From contig CAVRZY010000211.1 in the NCBI GenBank assembly GCA_963725415.1, positions 1 to 6,959 of the forward strand: DNA of 6,959 nt, read 5' to 3'. How positions within the stretch are numbered: the first letter of the stretch is position 1; each line of letters begins with the position of its first letter. The notes beneath the pieces were generated by a model. It saw only the letters and a program-made list of their open reading frames with translations. It searched no databases and had not been told where the DNA came from. A program made the position numbers and the translations under genes. Below are positions 1 through 5,620 of this stretch, piece by piece. This DNA is from CAVRZY01 sp963725415. GTDB taxonomy: Bacteria > Acidobacteriota > Terriglobia > Bryobacterales > Bryobacteraceae.

Positions 1-2
1 GG

Positions 3-875
3 ACACCGGCCCAAGAGTTGCTGAAAGCTTCCAACTCCCGCGAGTTCCGCCCCATCCCACTGCGGGTGCGGCTGCGCGGCCGCATGCCCTCGAAGATACG
101 CGAGCTGGACACGCGCAACGTCGCGGCCATCATCCCGGGCAGCGACCCGGAACTGAGATCCGAGGCCGTGATCTTCAGCGCCCACTGGGACCATCTGGGC
201 ATCGGCCCGCCGGTCAACGGCGACTCGATTTACAACGGCGCGGTGGATAATGCCACGGGCTGCGCCATCCTGCTGGAGATCGCTCGCGCCTGGGCCGCCC
301 TGGAGCAGAAGCCGCGCCGCTCCGCCCTGTTTCTGGCGGTGACCGCCGAAGAGGGTGGGTTGCGCGGCTCCGAATACTACGTCCAGCATCCCTTCATCCC
401 GCCCGGCAAGACCGCCCTGGCGCTGAACTACGATGCCTTCAATCCGGTGGGGCGGACACGGGACATAGTGGTCGGCGGCGCCGAGCGAACTACTGCCTTC
501 CCGCTGGTCGAGGCGGTGGCCCGCCGCCTCAACCTGGAGATCAAGCCCGAAGCCCGCCCCGAACAAGGAAGTTACTTTCGCTCGGATCACTTCCCCTTCG
601 CCAAGGCCGGCGTCCCGGCTTTCTCTATCAAGATGGGAACGGAATTCCTGGGCAAACCGCCCGGATTTGGCGAGCAGCTCTTCCGCGAGTTCAACGCCAA
701 GCACTACCACCAGCCCTCGGACGAATATCGCGAGGACTGGGACTTTTCCGGCCTGGTGGAGATGGCGCGCTTCGGAATGCTCATCGGCCTGGAGGCCGCC
801 AATGCCCCCAACCTGCCCACCTGGAAGCCCGGCGACGAAAACCTCCCGGTGCGGGAGAAAAGCGGAGTGAAATAA
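3..875 (+). CDS. M28 family zinc metallopeptidase (C-terminal part, 5' truncated by window edge)
   Basis: This is a zinc-dependent aminopeptidase-type exopeptidase of family M28, probably exported. The frame is open to the left edge, so the gene starts upstream; the TTG at 18 is only an internal codon. Numbering from that TTG, the co-catalytic metal site is complete: H56 in AHWDHLG, bridging D77 in AVDN, catalytic E111 and ligand E112 in TAEEGG, D139 in NYDAF and H231 in HYHQPSDE. The stretch RSDHFPFAKAGVPAF (about 188-202) is also typical of the family. Roughly the first 35 residues resemble the end of the PA-domain insert that precedes the catalytic core in long M28 proteins, so the missing part should hold a signal peptide and most of the PA domain. 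The gene converges on ispF with a 31-base gap and has no visible operon partner. Family assignment is firm; the natural substrate cannot be read from sequence. Confidence 0.93.
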   Translation, partial: TPAQELLKASNSREFRPIPLRVRLRGRMPSKIRELDTRNVAAIIPGSDPELRSEAVIFSAHWDHLGIGPPVNGDSIYNGAVDNATGCAILLEIARAWAALEQKPRRSALFLAVTAEEGGLRGSEYYVQHPFIPPGKTALALNYDAFNPVGRTRDIVVGGAERTTAFPLVEAVARRLNLEIKPEARPEQGSYFRSDHFPFAKAGVPAFSIKMGTEFLGKPPGFGEQLFREFNAKHYHQPSDEYREDWDFSGLVEMARFGMLIGLEAANAPNLPTWKPGDENLPVREKSGVK

Positions 876-906
876 GAGTCGGATCGTGTCAATGTAGCGC
901 TGCGGC

Positions 907-1388
907 CTACCGGGCAGCCAAGGTCACGATGGCCTGGGCCTCCGCGGCGCGGCCTTCACCCACCGGCCCCAGCTTCTCAGCCGTCTTGAATTTTACGGAG
1001 ACGCGTTCCAGCTCCAGTCCCAACGTGGCGGCCAGGGATTCCCGGATGGCGAGGCGATAGTCCTTCAGTTTGGGCCGTTCCAGGATCACCGTCGCGTCCA
1101 CATTCACAACCTGAAACCCCTTTTCCATCACCAGCGCCAGCGCATGGCGCAGGAATTGAAGGCTGTCCGCCCCGGCCCACTGAGGCTCGAAATCAGGAAA
1201 GTGGAGGCCGATGTCGCCCAGCGCCGCCGCACCCAGCAGGGCGTCGGTCACCGCGTGCGCCAGAACGTCGGCGTCCGAGTGCCCTTCTGGACCGTAATCT
1301 GACGGAATCCTGATGCCACCCAGGATAAAGGGATCCCCGGCACAAGCCGGTGGATGTCCCAACCGATGCCGGTGCGGTATTCCCCCAC
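907..1388 (-). CDS. ispF: 2-C-methyl-D-erythritol 2,4-cyclodiphosphate synthase, IspF (frameshifted near 1335)
   Basis: IspF converts CDP-methylerythritol 2-phosphate to the cyclic diphosphate, step five of the MEP isoprenoid pathway, as a cytosolic homotrimer. The body is clear: FILGGIRIP, GHSDADVLAHAVTDALLG, GDIGLHFPD, TAEKLGPVGEGRAAEA. An ATG at 1362 opens the downstream frame, but a protein starting there would lack the N-terminal DxH metal ligands. Those lie in another frame: from GTG at 1388 the reading gives GEYRTGIGWDIHRLVPG, the expected IspF N-terminus, before frame is lost at the run of four G (minus strand, 1338-1335). One extra G there yields a continuous 160-residue protein, normal for IspF, with D11, H13 and H45 as metal ligands. 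The GTG lies 3 bases after the ispD stop and in the same frame as ispD, so translation is probably coupled. I read the lesion as a sequencing error or recent mutation in a real gene. Confidence 0.9.
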
Positions 1389-1391
1389 TGC

Positions 1392-2117
1392 TCAGGATGC
1401 CTTTCGCTGGGCCAGTTCCTCGGACAGGAACAGCCGCGCCAGGTCCATGTCGGAGGGCTTGGTGATCTTTATGTTGCGATCGCTGCCCAGCACCACGCTC
1501 ACCTCCACTTGCTCGAGGCGCTCCACCAAGCTGGATTCATCGGTCGCCGTGAAACCGTCCTCCCTGGCCGTGTCGAAGGCTTGGCGCAACAGGGCATAAC
1601 GGAATACCTGTGGGGTCTGCGCCACGATCAGCCGCTCCCTCGGCAGCGTTCCGTGGATCTTGTTGCGCCGGACCTGCTTGATGGTGTCCACTGGCACGAT
1701 CCCCACGATGGCTGCTCCCGTCTCTGCAGCCTCCTGGATCACCCTATCGATGGTAGCCCGATCAATGAACGGCCGAACCGCGTCATGGACCGCCACCAGA
1801 TCGGAGTCCGGCTCCAGCACCGCCAGCGCGTTTTCCACCGATTGCTGGCGCGTGTCTCCGCCTTCCACCAACCGCACCGGCTTGCTCAGGGCTTCGTCTC
1901 GTAGCAGATCCCCCACCCAGCCAAGATCCTCCCGCCGCAGCGCGACCACGATCTCGCTGACCAGTCCGCAGGTCACGAACTTGCGGATGGTATGCACCAG
2001 AATCGGCGAGCCGTCCAGCAGCATGAACTGCTTGCGGCTGGTGCCCGTCCGTTCGGCGGAGCCGTGCCCCATGCGGATTCCCAGCCCCGCCGCCGGCAAT
2101 ATCACGGCAACTTTCAT
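1392..2117 (-). CDS. ispD: 2-C-methyl-D-erythritol 4-phosphate cytidylyltransferase, IspD
   Basis: IspD transfers CMP from CTP to methylerythritol 4-phosphate, step three of the MEP pathway, in the cytosol. The 241-residue length is usual. The nucleotidyltransferase signature is complete: PAAGLGIRMG (8-17), KQF (29-31), GGDTRQQSV (86-94), VHDAVRPF (110-117), VPVDTIK (141-147), TPQVF (168-172), ATDESSLVE in the last third, and a C-terminal NIKITKPSDM. The loop between RMG and KQF is several residues longer than in the E. coli enzyme, a minor peculiarity beside the CTP site. ATG at 2117 is chosen because the PAAG motif follows directly; no Shine-Dalgarno sequence is visible before it. The gene sits between yacL (102-base gap) and ispF (3-base gap). 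A possible promoter at 2133-2163 could drive ispD-ispF apart from yacL. Confidence 0.96.
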   Translation of the reverse strand: MKVAVILPAAGLGIRMGHGSAERTGTSRKQFMLLDGSPILVHTIRKFVTCGLVSEIVVALRREDLGWVGDLLRDEALSKPVRLVEGGDTRQQSVENALAVLEPDSDLVAVHDAVRPFIDRATIDRVIQEAAETGAAIVGIVPVDTIKQVRRNKIHGTLPRERLIVAQTPQVFRYALLRQAFDTAREDGFTATDESSLVERLEQVEVSVVLGSDRNIKITKPSDMDLARLFLSEELAQRKAS

Positions 2118-2132
2118 AATGGTCGAGCTACG

Positions 2133-2163
2133 ATTGTATCCCGGTTTTCCCTGCGGCTGCCAA
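2133..2163 (-). promoter_or_regulatory. Possible sigma70-type promoter for ispD-ispF
   Basis: Read on the minus strand, TTGGCA (2163-2158) and TACAAT (2138-2133) each match five of six consensus bases, with a 19-base spacer, slightly longer than ideal. Transcription would start near 2126, leaving a leader of only about 9 bases before the ispD ATG, which agrees with the absence of a Shine-Dalgarno sequence there. The -35 box overlaps the edge of the intergenic repeat. Pattern match only. Confidence 0.35.
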
Positions 2164-2217
2164 AGTTTCTCTCTGGCTTTGCACCCTTGTGGGCCTTGGC
2201 GTCTTTGCGGGAAACTT
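2163..2217. repeat. Degenerate intergenic repeat with 7-bp inverted ends (RKDAK type)
   Basis: The segment between yacL and ispD is bounded by a perfect 7-bp inverted repeat, AAGTTTC (2163-2169) and GAAACTT (2211-2217). Its interior has a loose short-period pattern with CTTTGC twice (2177-2182, 2203-2208) and CTTG/CTTGG units between. On the minus strand it reads CGCAAAGACGCCAAGG and onward; one frame gives RKDAKAHKGAK. From memory, very similar spurious translations (RKDAKAQR-like) occur between genes in many environmental bacteria, so I read it as one copy of a widespread noncoding repeat and not a gene. It begins directly after the yacL stop codon. Confidence 0.45.
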
Positions 2218-2219
2218 CT

Positions 2220-3323
2220 TCAGCTACCCTGTGGCGCCCCGGCCGTGGCGGCTTGCTCGCGGTGCCCCGCCCGCTCGTGCCGCTCTCCATGCCCCGATTT
2301 CTCGTACACCGTGTGCACCCGCTCGTCAAACCGGCCGAAAATCATCTTGCCGGCAGTAGTCTGGAGCACGCTGGTCACTGTGATGTCGATGGTTTTCGAG
2401 ATGAGTTTCTTGGCATTGTCCACCACCACCATCGTGCCGTCGTCCAGGTACGCCACCCCCTGGTTGTACTCCTTGCCTTCTTTGAGGATGAACACCCGCA
2501 TGGTCTCGCCCGGCAGCACGATCGGCTTCAGCGCATTGGCCAGTTCGTTGATGTTGAGGACCTCGACCCCGTGGAGCTGCGCCATCTTGTTCAGGTTGAA
2601 ATCGTTAGTCACGATCTTGCAGTCGTACACTTTGGCCAGCTCGATCAGTTTCATGTCCACGTCCCTGACGTGCGGGAAATCGTCTTCCAATATCTGCACG
2701 TTCAGGTGCGCCATTTTCTGAATCCGTTGCAGGATGTCCAGCCCCCGCCGCCCGCGGTTGCGCTTCATCGAGTCGGCTGAATCGGCCACCAGTTGCAGCT
2801 CTCGCAGCACGAACTGAGGGATCACCAGCGTTCCGTCCATGAACCCGGTTTCGGCCACGTCGGCGATGCGCCCGTCGATGATCACGCTGGTATCCAGGAT
2901 CTTGAAGGCCTGCTTGGCGCCCTTCTCGCCCCCGAAGATGCCCCCCAGGGCCGACAGGTTCAGCATGTCGCCCTTGGTGGCGCCCACCACCAGGCCCACA
3001 TAGGTCATCCACAGCAGCAGACCGATTTGCAGGAACGGAAGCACCGGAGTGGGTTTCGGGAGCGCCCCGTCCAGCACCAGCGCCATCAGAAAGGCCCCCA
3101 GGATCCCCAGGATCGATCCAATGGCCGCCCCAATCAGCCGCTTCAGGCTCACCTCCCTGACGCGTATTTCAAAGAGGACAATCCCCAACCCCAGGGCCAG
3201 TCCCACCACGGCCCCGGCAATCGAAACCAACGGGTTTCTGGATTCCTTGAATGGAGTAAGAAAATAGCCTGCGCTAGTCAACACCAGTACGAATAACGCT
3301 CGAACGATCAATAGGTTATTCAT
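2220..3323 (-). CDS. YacL-like membrane protein with PIN and TRAM domains
   Basis: An integral membrane protein carrying a PIN-type nuclease domain and a TRAM RNA-binding domain, the architecture of Bacillus YacL. Numbering from ATG 3323 (367 residues): four hydrophobic segments at about 4-20, 31-52, 60-84 and 95-115; a PIN domain from about 140 with acidic residues D144 (LDTS), E175 (VLREL), D223 (VDMK) and D241 (TNDF); a TRAM-like beta domain at about 267-330; and a hydrophilic tail rich in H, E, R, G and A. PIN domains are Mg-dependent ribonucleases and TRAM binds RNA, so a membrane-bound RNase role is plausible, but the substrate is unknown. ATG 3323 is preferred over an upstream in-frame TTG (3347) because GGGAGAGG/GGCAGG lies just before the ATG and inside the TTG extension. 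It heads the cluster with ispD and ispF, the same neighbourhood as yacL in Firmicutes. The C-terminal tail beyond TRAM is variable in this family. Confidence 0.9.
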   Translation of the reverse strand: MNNLLIVRALFVLVLTSAGYFLTPFKESRNPLVSIAGAVVGLALGLGIVLFEIRVREVSLKRLIGAAIGSILGILGAFLMALVLDGALPKPTPVLPFLQIGLLLWMTYVGLVVGATKGDMLNLSALGGIFGGEKGAKQAFKILDTSVIIDGRIADVAETGFMDGTLVIPQFVLRELQLVADSADSMKRNRGRRGLDILQRIQKMAHLNVQILEDDFPHVRDVDMKLIELAKVYDCKIVTNDFNLNKMAQLHGVEVLNINELANALKPIVLPGETMRVFILKEGKEYNQGVAYLDDGTMVVVDNAKKLISKTIDITVTSVLQTTAGKMIFGRFDERVHTVYEKSGHGERHERAGHREQAATAGAPQGS

Positions 3324-3331
3324 CTCAATTG

Positions 3332-3343
3332 CCTGCCTCTCCC
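3332..3343 (-). promoter_or_regulatory. Ribosome binding site fixing the yacL start
   Basis: On the minus strand GGGAGAGGCAGG lies 8 bases from ATG 3323. It would be coding sequence if translation began at TTG 3347, which argues for the ATG. Confidence 0.6.
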
Positions 3344-3371
3344 GCAACCGGGATGGTCACGCGATGAAAAA

Positions 3372-3401
3372 ACTGTAATGTAACCGGCGCGTCGAGCACA
3401 A
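3372..3401 (-). promoter_or_regulatory. Weak candidate promoter upstream of yacL
   Basis: Minus strand TTGTGC (3401-3396), an 18-base spacer and TACAGT (3377-3372) give a mediocre sigma70-like match in the 202-base gap between pgpA and yacL. A promoter is expected in this gap because a strong hairpin follows pgpA. This exact pair is a guess. The rest of the gap shows only the hairpin and short A/T runs. Confidence 0.25.
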
Positions 3402-3477
3402 CACCACTGCGTGCAGCATACCATGAAATTCGGCAAATTAGCCCCCGAAAAACCGACTTAAGCCCACTGTTTTTTGA

Positions 3478-3511
3478 GGCCGGCTCGCTGGCCCGGCGGC
3501 CAGACCCGGCC
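3478..3511 (-). terminator. Strong two-step hairpin just after pgpA (possible terminator without U-tract)
   Basis: Outer arms GGCCGG (3478-3483) and CCGGCC (3506-3511) and inner arms CTGGCC (3488-3493) and GGCCAG (3498-3503) close on a 4-base loop, 12 G/C-rich pairs in all with a small internal loop. It starts 14 bases past the pgpA stop. In the pgpA direction it is followed by TCAAAAAACAG, so the U-tract of a classic intrinsic terminator is missing. It may stop transcription by another route, protect the mRNA 3' end, or only be structured spacer. Confidence 0.45.
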
Positions 3512-3525
3512 ACGGCAGTCGGCCC

Positions 3526-4002
3526 CTACTTTCCGCCCAGCCACCACAGCAGATACAAGATCAAGACTGCATACCCCGCGCTCACCAGATCGTCCAGCAG
3601 GATTCCCGCCGCGCCGTGCAACTTGCGGTCGATCTGCCGGGCCGGCGGGACCTTGATGATGTCCAGAATCCGGAAACACAGATAGCCCAACAGGGCGATC
3701 TGCCAGAGTTGGCCCTGGTGAAACAGGATCGGCACCAGCAGGTAGCCGGCGACTTCATCCAGAACGAAATGCTTCGGATCCTGCTCCTGCCAGTACGATT
3801 GGGCCCACGGCGTCAGAACGCAGTGCAGCACGCAAACCGCTACAAACGCGGCTACCAAGGCGGGGAGTCGCCACTGCGGCGGCAACCACAGAAACACCGC
3901 CACGTGCACCAGGACGCCCAGCAGTGCCCCGCAGCTCCCCGGCGCGATAGGCGACAGGCCCAACCCCAGGGCCGAACCCACCGCCACCTTCAGCCGATCC
4001 AT
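3526..4002 (-). CDS. pgpA: Phosphatidylglycerophosphatase A
   Basis: PgpA removes the phosphate from phosphatidylglycerol phosphate to make phosphatidylglycerol, at the inner membrane. The 158-residue protein shows the family marks in order: GLGLSPIAPGSCGALLG near the N-terminus (family APGTxG), DPKHFVLDEVAGY with the conserved DE pair, CFRILDIIKVPPARQID (family FRxFDxxKPxPI) and HGAAGILLDDLVSAGY near the C-terminus. Several hydrophobic helices lie between the motifs. ATG 4002 is chosen because a perfect AGGAGG sits 6 bases before it; a longer GTG start at 4032 exists, overlapping the stop of the CYTH gene as GTGA. The gene lies 26 bases downstream of the CYTH gene on the same strand and is very likely co-transcribed with it. 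A K-P to K-V change in the third motif is a small departure from the usual pattern. Confidence 0.92.
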   Translation of the reverse strand: MDRLKVAVGSALGLGLSPIAPGSCGALLGVLVHVAVFLWLPPQWRLPALVAAFVAVCVLHCVLTPWAQSYWQEQDPKHFVLDEVAGYLLVPILFHQGQLWQIALLGYLCFRILDIIKVPPARQIDRKLHGAAGILLDDLVSAGYAVLILYLLWWLGGK

Positions 4003-4008
4003 GGGTTG

Positions 4009-4014
4009 CCTCCT
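4009..4014 (-). promoter_or_regulatory. Consensus Shine-Dalgarno sequence deciding the pgpA start
   Basis: AGGAGG on the minus strand with a 6-base spacer to ATG 4002. It lies inside the longer reading from GTG 4032 and favours the shorter PgpA. Confidence 0.8.
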
Positions 4015-4028
4015 GGTGGCCTCTGCGT

Positions 4029-4606
4029 TCACGAAGCCCCATCCCTAAACACCATCTCCGCGGGCGCCACCGGATGGGTGCGGCAATACTCCGCGTACAG
4101 GCTGCCGTAACTGGCGGTGATGTAATCCGGCTCCGTGAACCCCAGCCGGCTGGCGGTCTGGTCGATCCAATCCGGCCGCCCTCCAGCTCGAGAAAGTGGC
4201 CGATCGGCGTCTCATCCAGGGTGACCAGGCCGGCCTGGTCCGGATGGCAGAACTCAGTGCGGTATTTCTCGTACCGGAACACCGGCTGGAAGCCTAGGCG
4301 GCTGAGGATCTCGGCGGCCACGCTGGCGTCGGACAGCTCGATTTCGAGCTCCTCGCGAGACTTGTGTCGGCCGTGCACGGCCGGTCCTTTGAAAGTCAAC
4401 AGGGAGCGCTGCCCCGCCTGTCGCACCCGCAAGAGCGCCCCGGCCGTGCGCAGCCGCCCGTCCTGGGTGTCAAAGACGAGGTTGGCCTCGAAGACCCTCG
4501 AGGCAGCGATCTGAAATCCTGCCCGCTCCAGCCGCCGCCGCCCCTCCGCGGCGTCCTCGATGCGCAACTTGATCTCGATCTCCCGGCTGGAGCTATCAGC
4601 AGACAT
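4029..4606 (-). CDS. CYTH-domain protein (class IV adenylate cyclase / thiamine-triphosphatase-like), frameshifted near 4172
   Basis: CYTH proteins fold as a beta tunnel that binds triphosphates; members act as adenylate cyclases, thiamine triphosphatases or tripolyphosphatases. The signature ExExK is at E9-I-E-I-K13. Other marks are LRVRQAG (about 59-65), LTFKGP (70-75), REELEIEL (84-91), RYEKYRTEF (111-119), TLDETPIGHFLELEGG (129-144). After R145 the frame is lost at a GG pair (4173-4172). One added G continues as DWIDQTASRLGF and then DYITASYGSLYAEYC, the expected CYTH C-terminus, to a TGA at 4031-4029, giving 192 residues. Without the repair the reading runs into meaningless sequence across pgpA. 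The start is ATG 4606; no Shine-Dalgarno precedes it and the tRNA begins 24 bases beyond, so the mRNA may be leaderless. pgpA follows in the same operon. The enzyme activity cannot be chosen from sequence alone. Confidence 0.87.
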
Positions 4607-4613
4607 CGGTTTG

Positions 4614-4619
4614 TATAAT
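4614..4619 (+). promoter_or_regulatory. -10 box for the tRNA-Arg promoter
   Basis: A perfect TATAAT ends 11 bases before the tRNA 5' end, which suits a short 5' leader. No good -35 is visible at 16-18 bases upstream, where the sequence codes for the N-terminus of the CYTH protein. The promoter therefore overlaps the start of the divergent gene. Confidence 0.6.
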
Positions 4620-4630
4620 GGTACCAGCAC

Positions 4631-4707
4631 GCGCCCGTAGCTCAGGTGGATAGAGCGACTGGCTTCGAACCAGTAGGCCGGGGGTTCGAGTCCCTCCGGG
4701 CGCGCCA
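4631..4707 (+). tRNA. tRNA-Arg (anticodon TCG)
   Basis: A complete 77-base cloverleaf. The acceptor stem GCGCCCG (4631-4637) pairs fully with CGGGCGC (4697-4703); the discriminator is G4704 and CCA is encoded (4705-4707). The D stem is GCTC/GAGC, the anticodon stem ACTGG/CCAGT (4658-4662, 4670-4674) with loop CTTCGAA, anticodon TCG at 4665-4667. The variable loop has 5 bases and the T arm has loop TTCGAGT. TCG reads CGA and, by wobble, CGG arginine codons. The gene lies between the divergent CYTH gene and a thuA-type gene that begins 7 bases after the CCA. Confidence 0.98.
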
Positions 4708-4714
4708 GGCCCTT

Positions 4715-5608
4715 ATGAGACGCCGTGAAATGCTGAGGGTCGCCACAGCCGCTGTGCTGGGCGCATCCGCTTCTCCGCTGGCCGTTGGAGCGCCTCCCGA
4801 GACGAAGAAACGCAAGATCCTGTACTTCACCCGCAGCGCGGGCTTCGAACACTCGGTGGTCCGGCGCGAGGGCGCCCAACTGAGCCATTCCGAGAAAGTG
4901 CTCATCGAAATGGGCCGGAAAGCCGGTTTCGAGGTCGAGTGCACCAAGGATGGGAGGGTGTTCGACGGCAGTCTGGACCCCTACGACGTGATTGCGTTTT
5001 ACACCACCGGCGACCTGACCCAGCCCGCCAAGGATGGCTCCCCGCCCATGACACCCGCAGGAAAGCAGAAGCTGTTGGACGCCATCGCCGCCGGCAAGGG
5101 GTTCGTGGGTTTCCATTCCGCCACCGACACCTTCCACTCCAAGGGCCCACAGAACGAAAACCAAGCCCAGGTGGATCCCTACATCGCCATGATCGGCGGG
5201 GAATTCCTCACCCACGGCGCGCAGCAGGAGGCTTCGCTGATTCTTGTGACGCGGCAGTTCCCGGGCGTTGGGAATCTCGGCATAGCCGAGGGGATCGCAT
5301 TCACCGACGAGTGGTACACCTTCAAGAACTTCGCCAAGGATTTGCACGTGATTCTGGTCCAGGAGACCCAGATGATGAAGGGGGACGCTTATCGGCGCCC
5401 GGATTTCCCGGCTACCTGGGCACGCCTCGACGGCAGGGGACGGGTTTTCTACACCTCGCTGGGACACCGCGAGGACGTCTGGACCAACCCCTTCTTCCAG
5501 GCCATCGCCTTGGGGGGCCTGGCCTGGGCGAGCGGCAACGCGGAGGCCGACGTCAAGCCCAACATAGACGAGGTCACGCCGCAAGCCCGCCAGCTCAAGA
5601 ACGGGTGA
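4715..5608 (+). CDS. Tat-exported ThuA-domain protein
   Basis: A 297-residue protein with a ThuA (trehalose-utilisation-like) domain, a glutamine-amidotransferase-like fold seen in many secreted sugar-related proteins of environmental bacteria. The N-terminus RRREMLR (2-8) followed by a hydrophobic run to about A26 is a twin-arginine export signal, so the mature protein should be extracytoplasmic. Family marks: KILYFTRSAGFEHS, YDVIAFYTTGDL, GKGFVGFHSATDTFHS (H134), IGGEFLTHGAQQ, DEWYTF (198-203) and YTSLGHREDVW (GHR 251-253). An in-frame ATG at 4646 would translate part of the tRNA, giving a spurious N-terminus, so ATG 4715 is taken as the start; ATG 4730 is possible but cuts off the twin arginines. 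Only a weak AGG precedes the start. It is followed after 12 bases by an AKR-like gene, probably in one operon. The substrate is unknown; a role in carbohydrate metabolism is inferred from the family. Confidence 0.9.
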   Translation: MRRREMLRVATAAVLGASASPLAVGAPPETKKRKILYFTRSAGFEHSVVRREGAQLSHSEKVLIEMGRKAGFEVECTKDGRVFDGSLDPYDVIAFYTTGDLTQPAKDGSPPMTPAGKQKLLDAIAAGKGFVGFHSATDTFHSKGPQNENQAQVDPYIAMIGGEFLTHGAQQEASLILVTRQFPGVGNLGIAEGIAFTDEWYTFKNFAKDLHVILVQETQMMKGDAYRRPDFPATWARLDGRGRVFYTSLGHREDVWTNPFFQAIALGGLAWASGNAEADVKPNIDEVTPQARQLKNG

Positions 5609-5620
5609 GGAGAGGACAGC

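Noticed and set aside
876..906. Bidirectional terminator between the convergent M28 and ispF genes
   Set aside because: Only a weak GCTGC/GCAGC stem running into ispF and no T-runs are visible; not enough to call.
1660..2780. Long plus-strand open frames opposite ispD and yacL
   Set aside because: They are antisense to well-conserved genes, biased in composition, and show no family motifs. High GC makes long mirror frames common.
3470..3475. T-run next to the GC hairpin as an intrinsic terminator
   Set aside because: On the plus strand the T-run precedes the hairpin, and on the minus strand it is an A-run after it, so the polarity is wrong both ways.
4631..4707. tRNA-Arg as an integration site for a mobile element
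   Set aside because: No repeat of the tRNA 3' end was seen elsewhere in the window, and there is no integrase or phage gene; the genes beside it look chromosomal.
4646..4714. N-terminal extension of the ThuA protein through the tRNA
   Set aside because: It translates tRNA-Arg from its D loop onwards, and such tRNA-derived N-termini are a common annotation error. ATG 4715 directly precedes the Tat signal.
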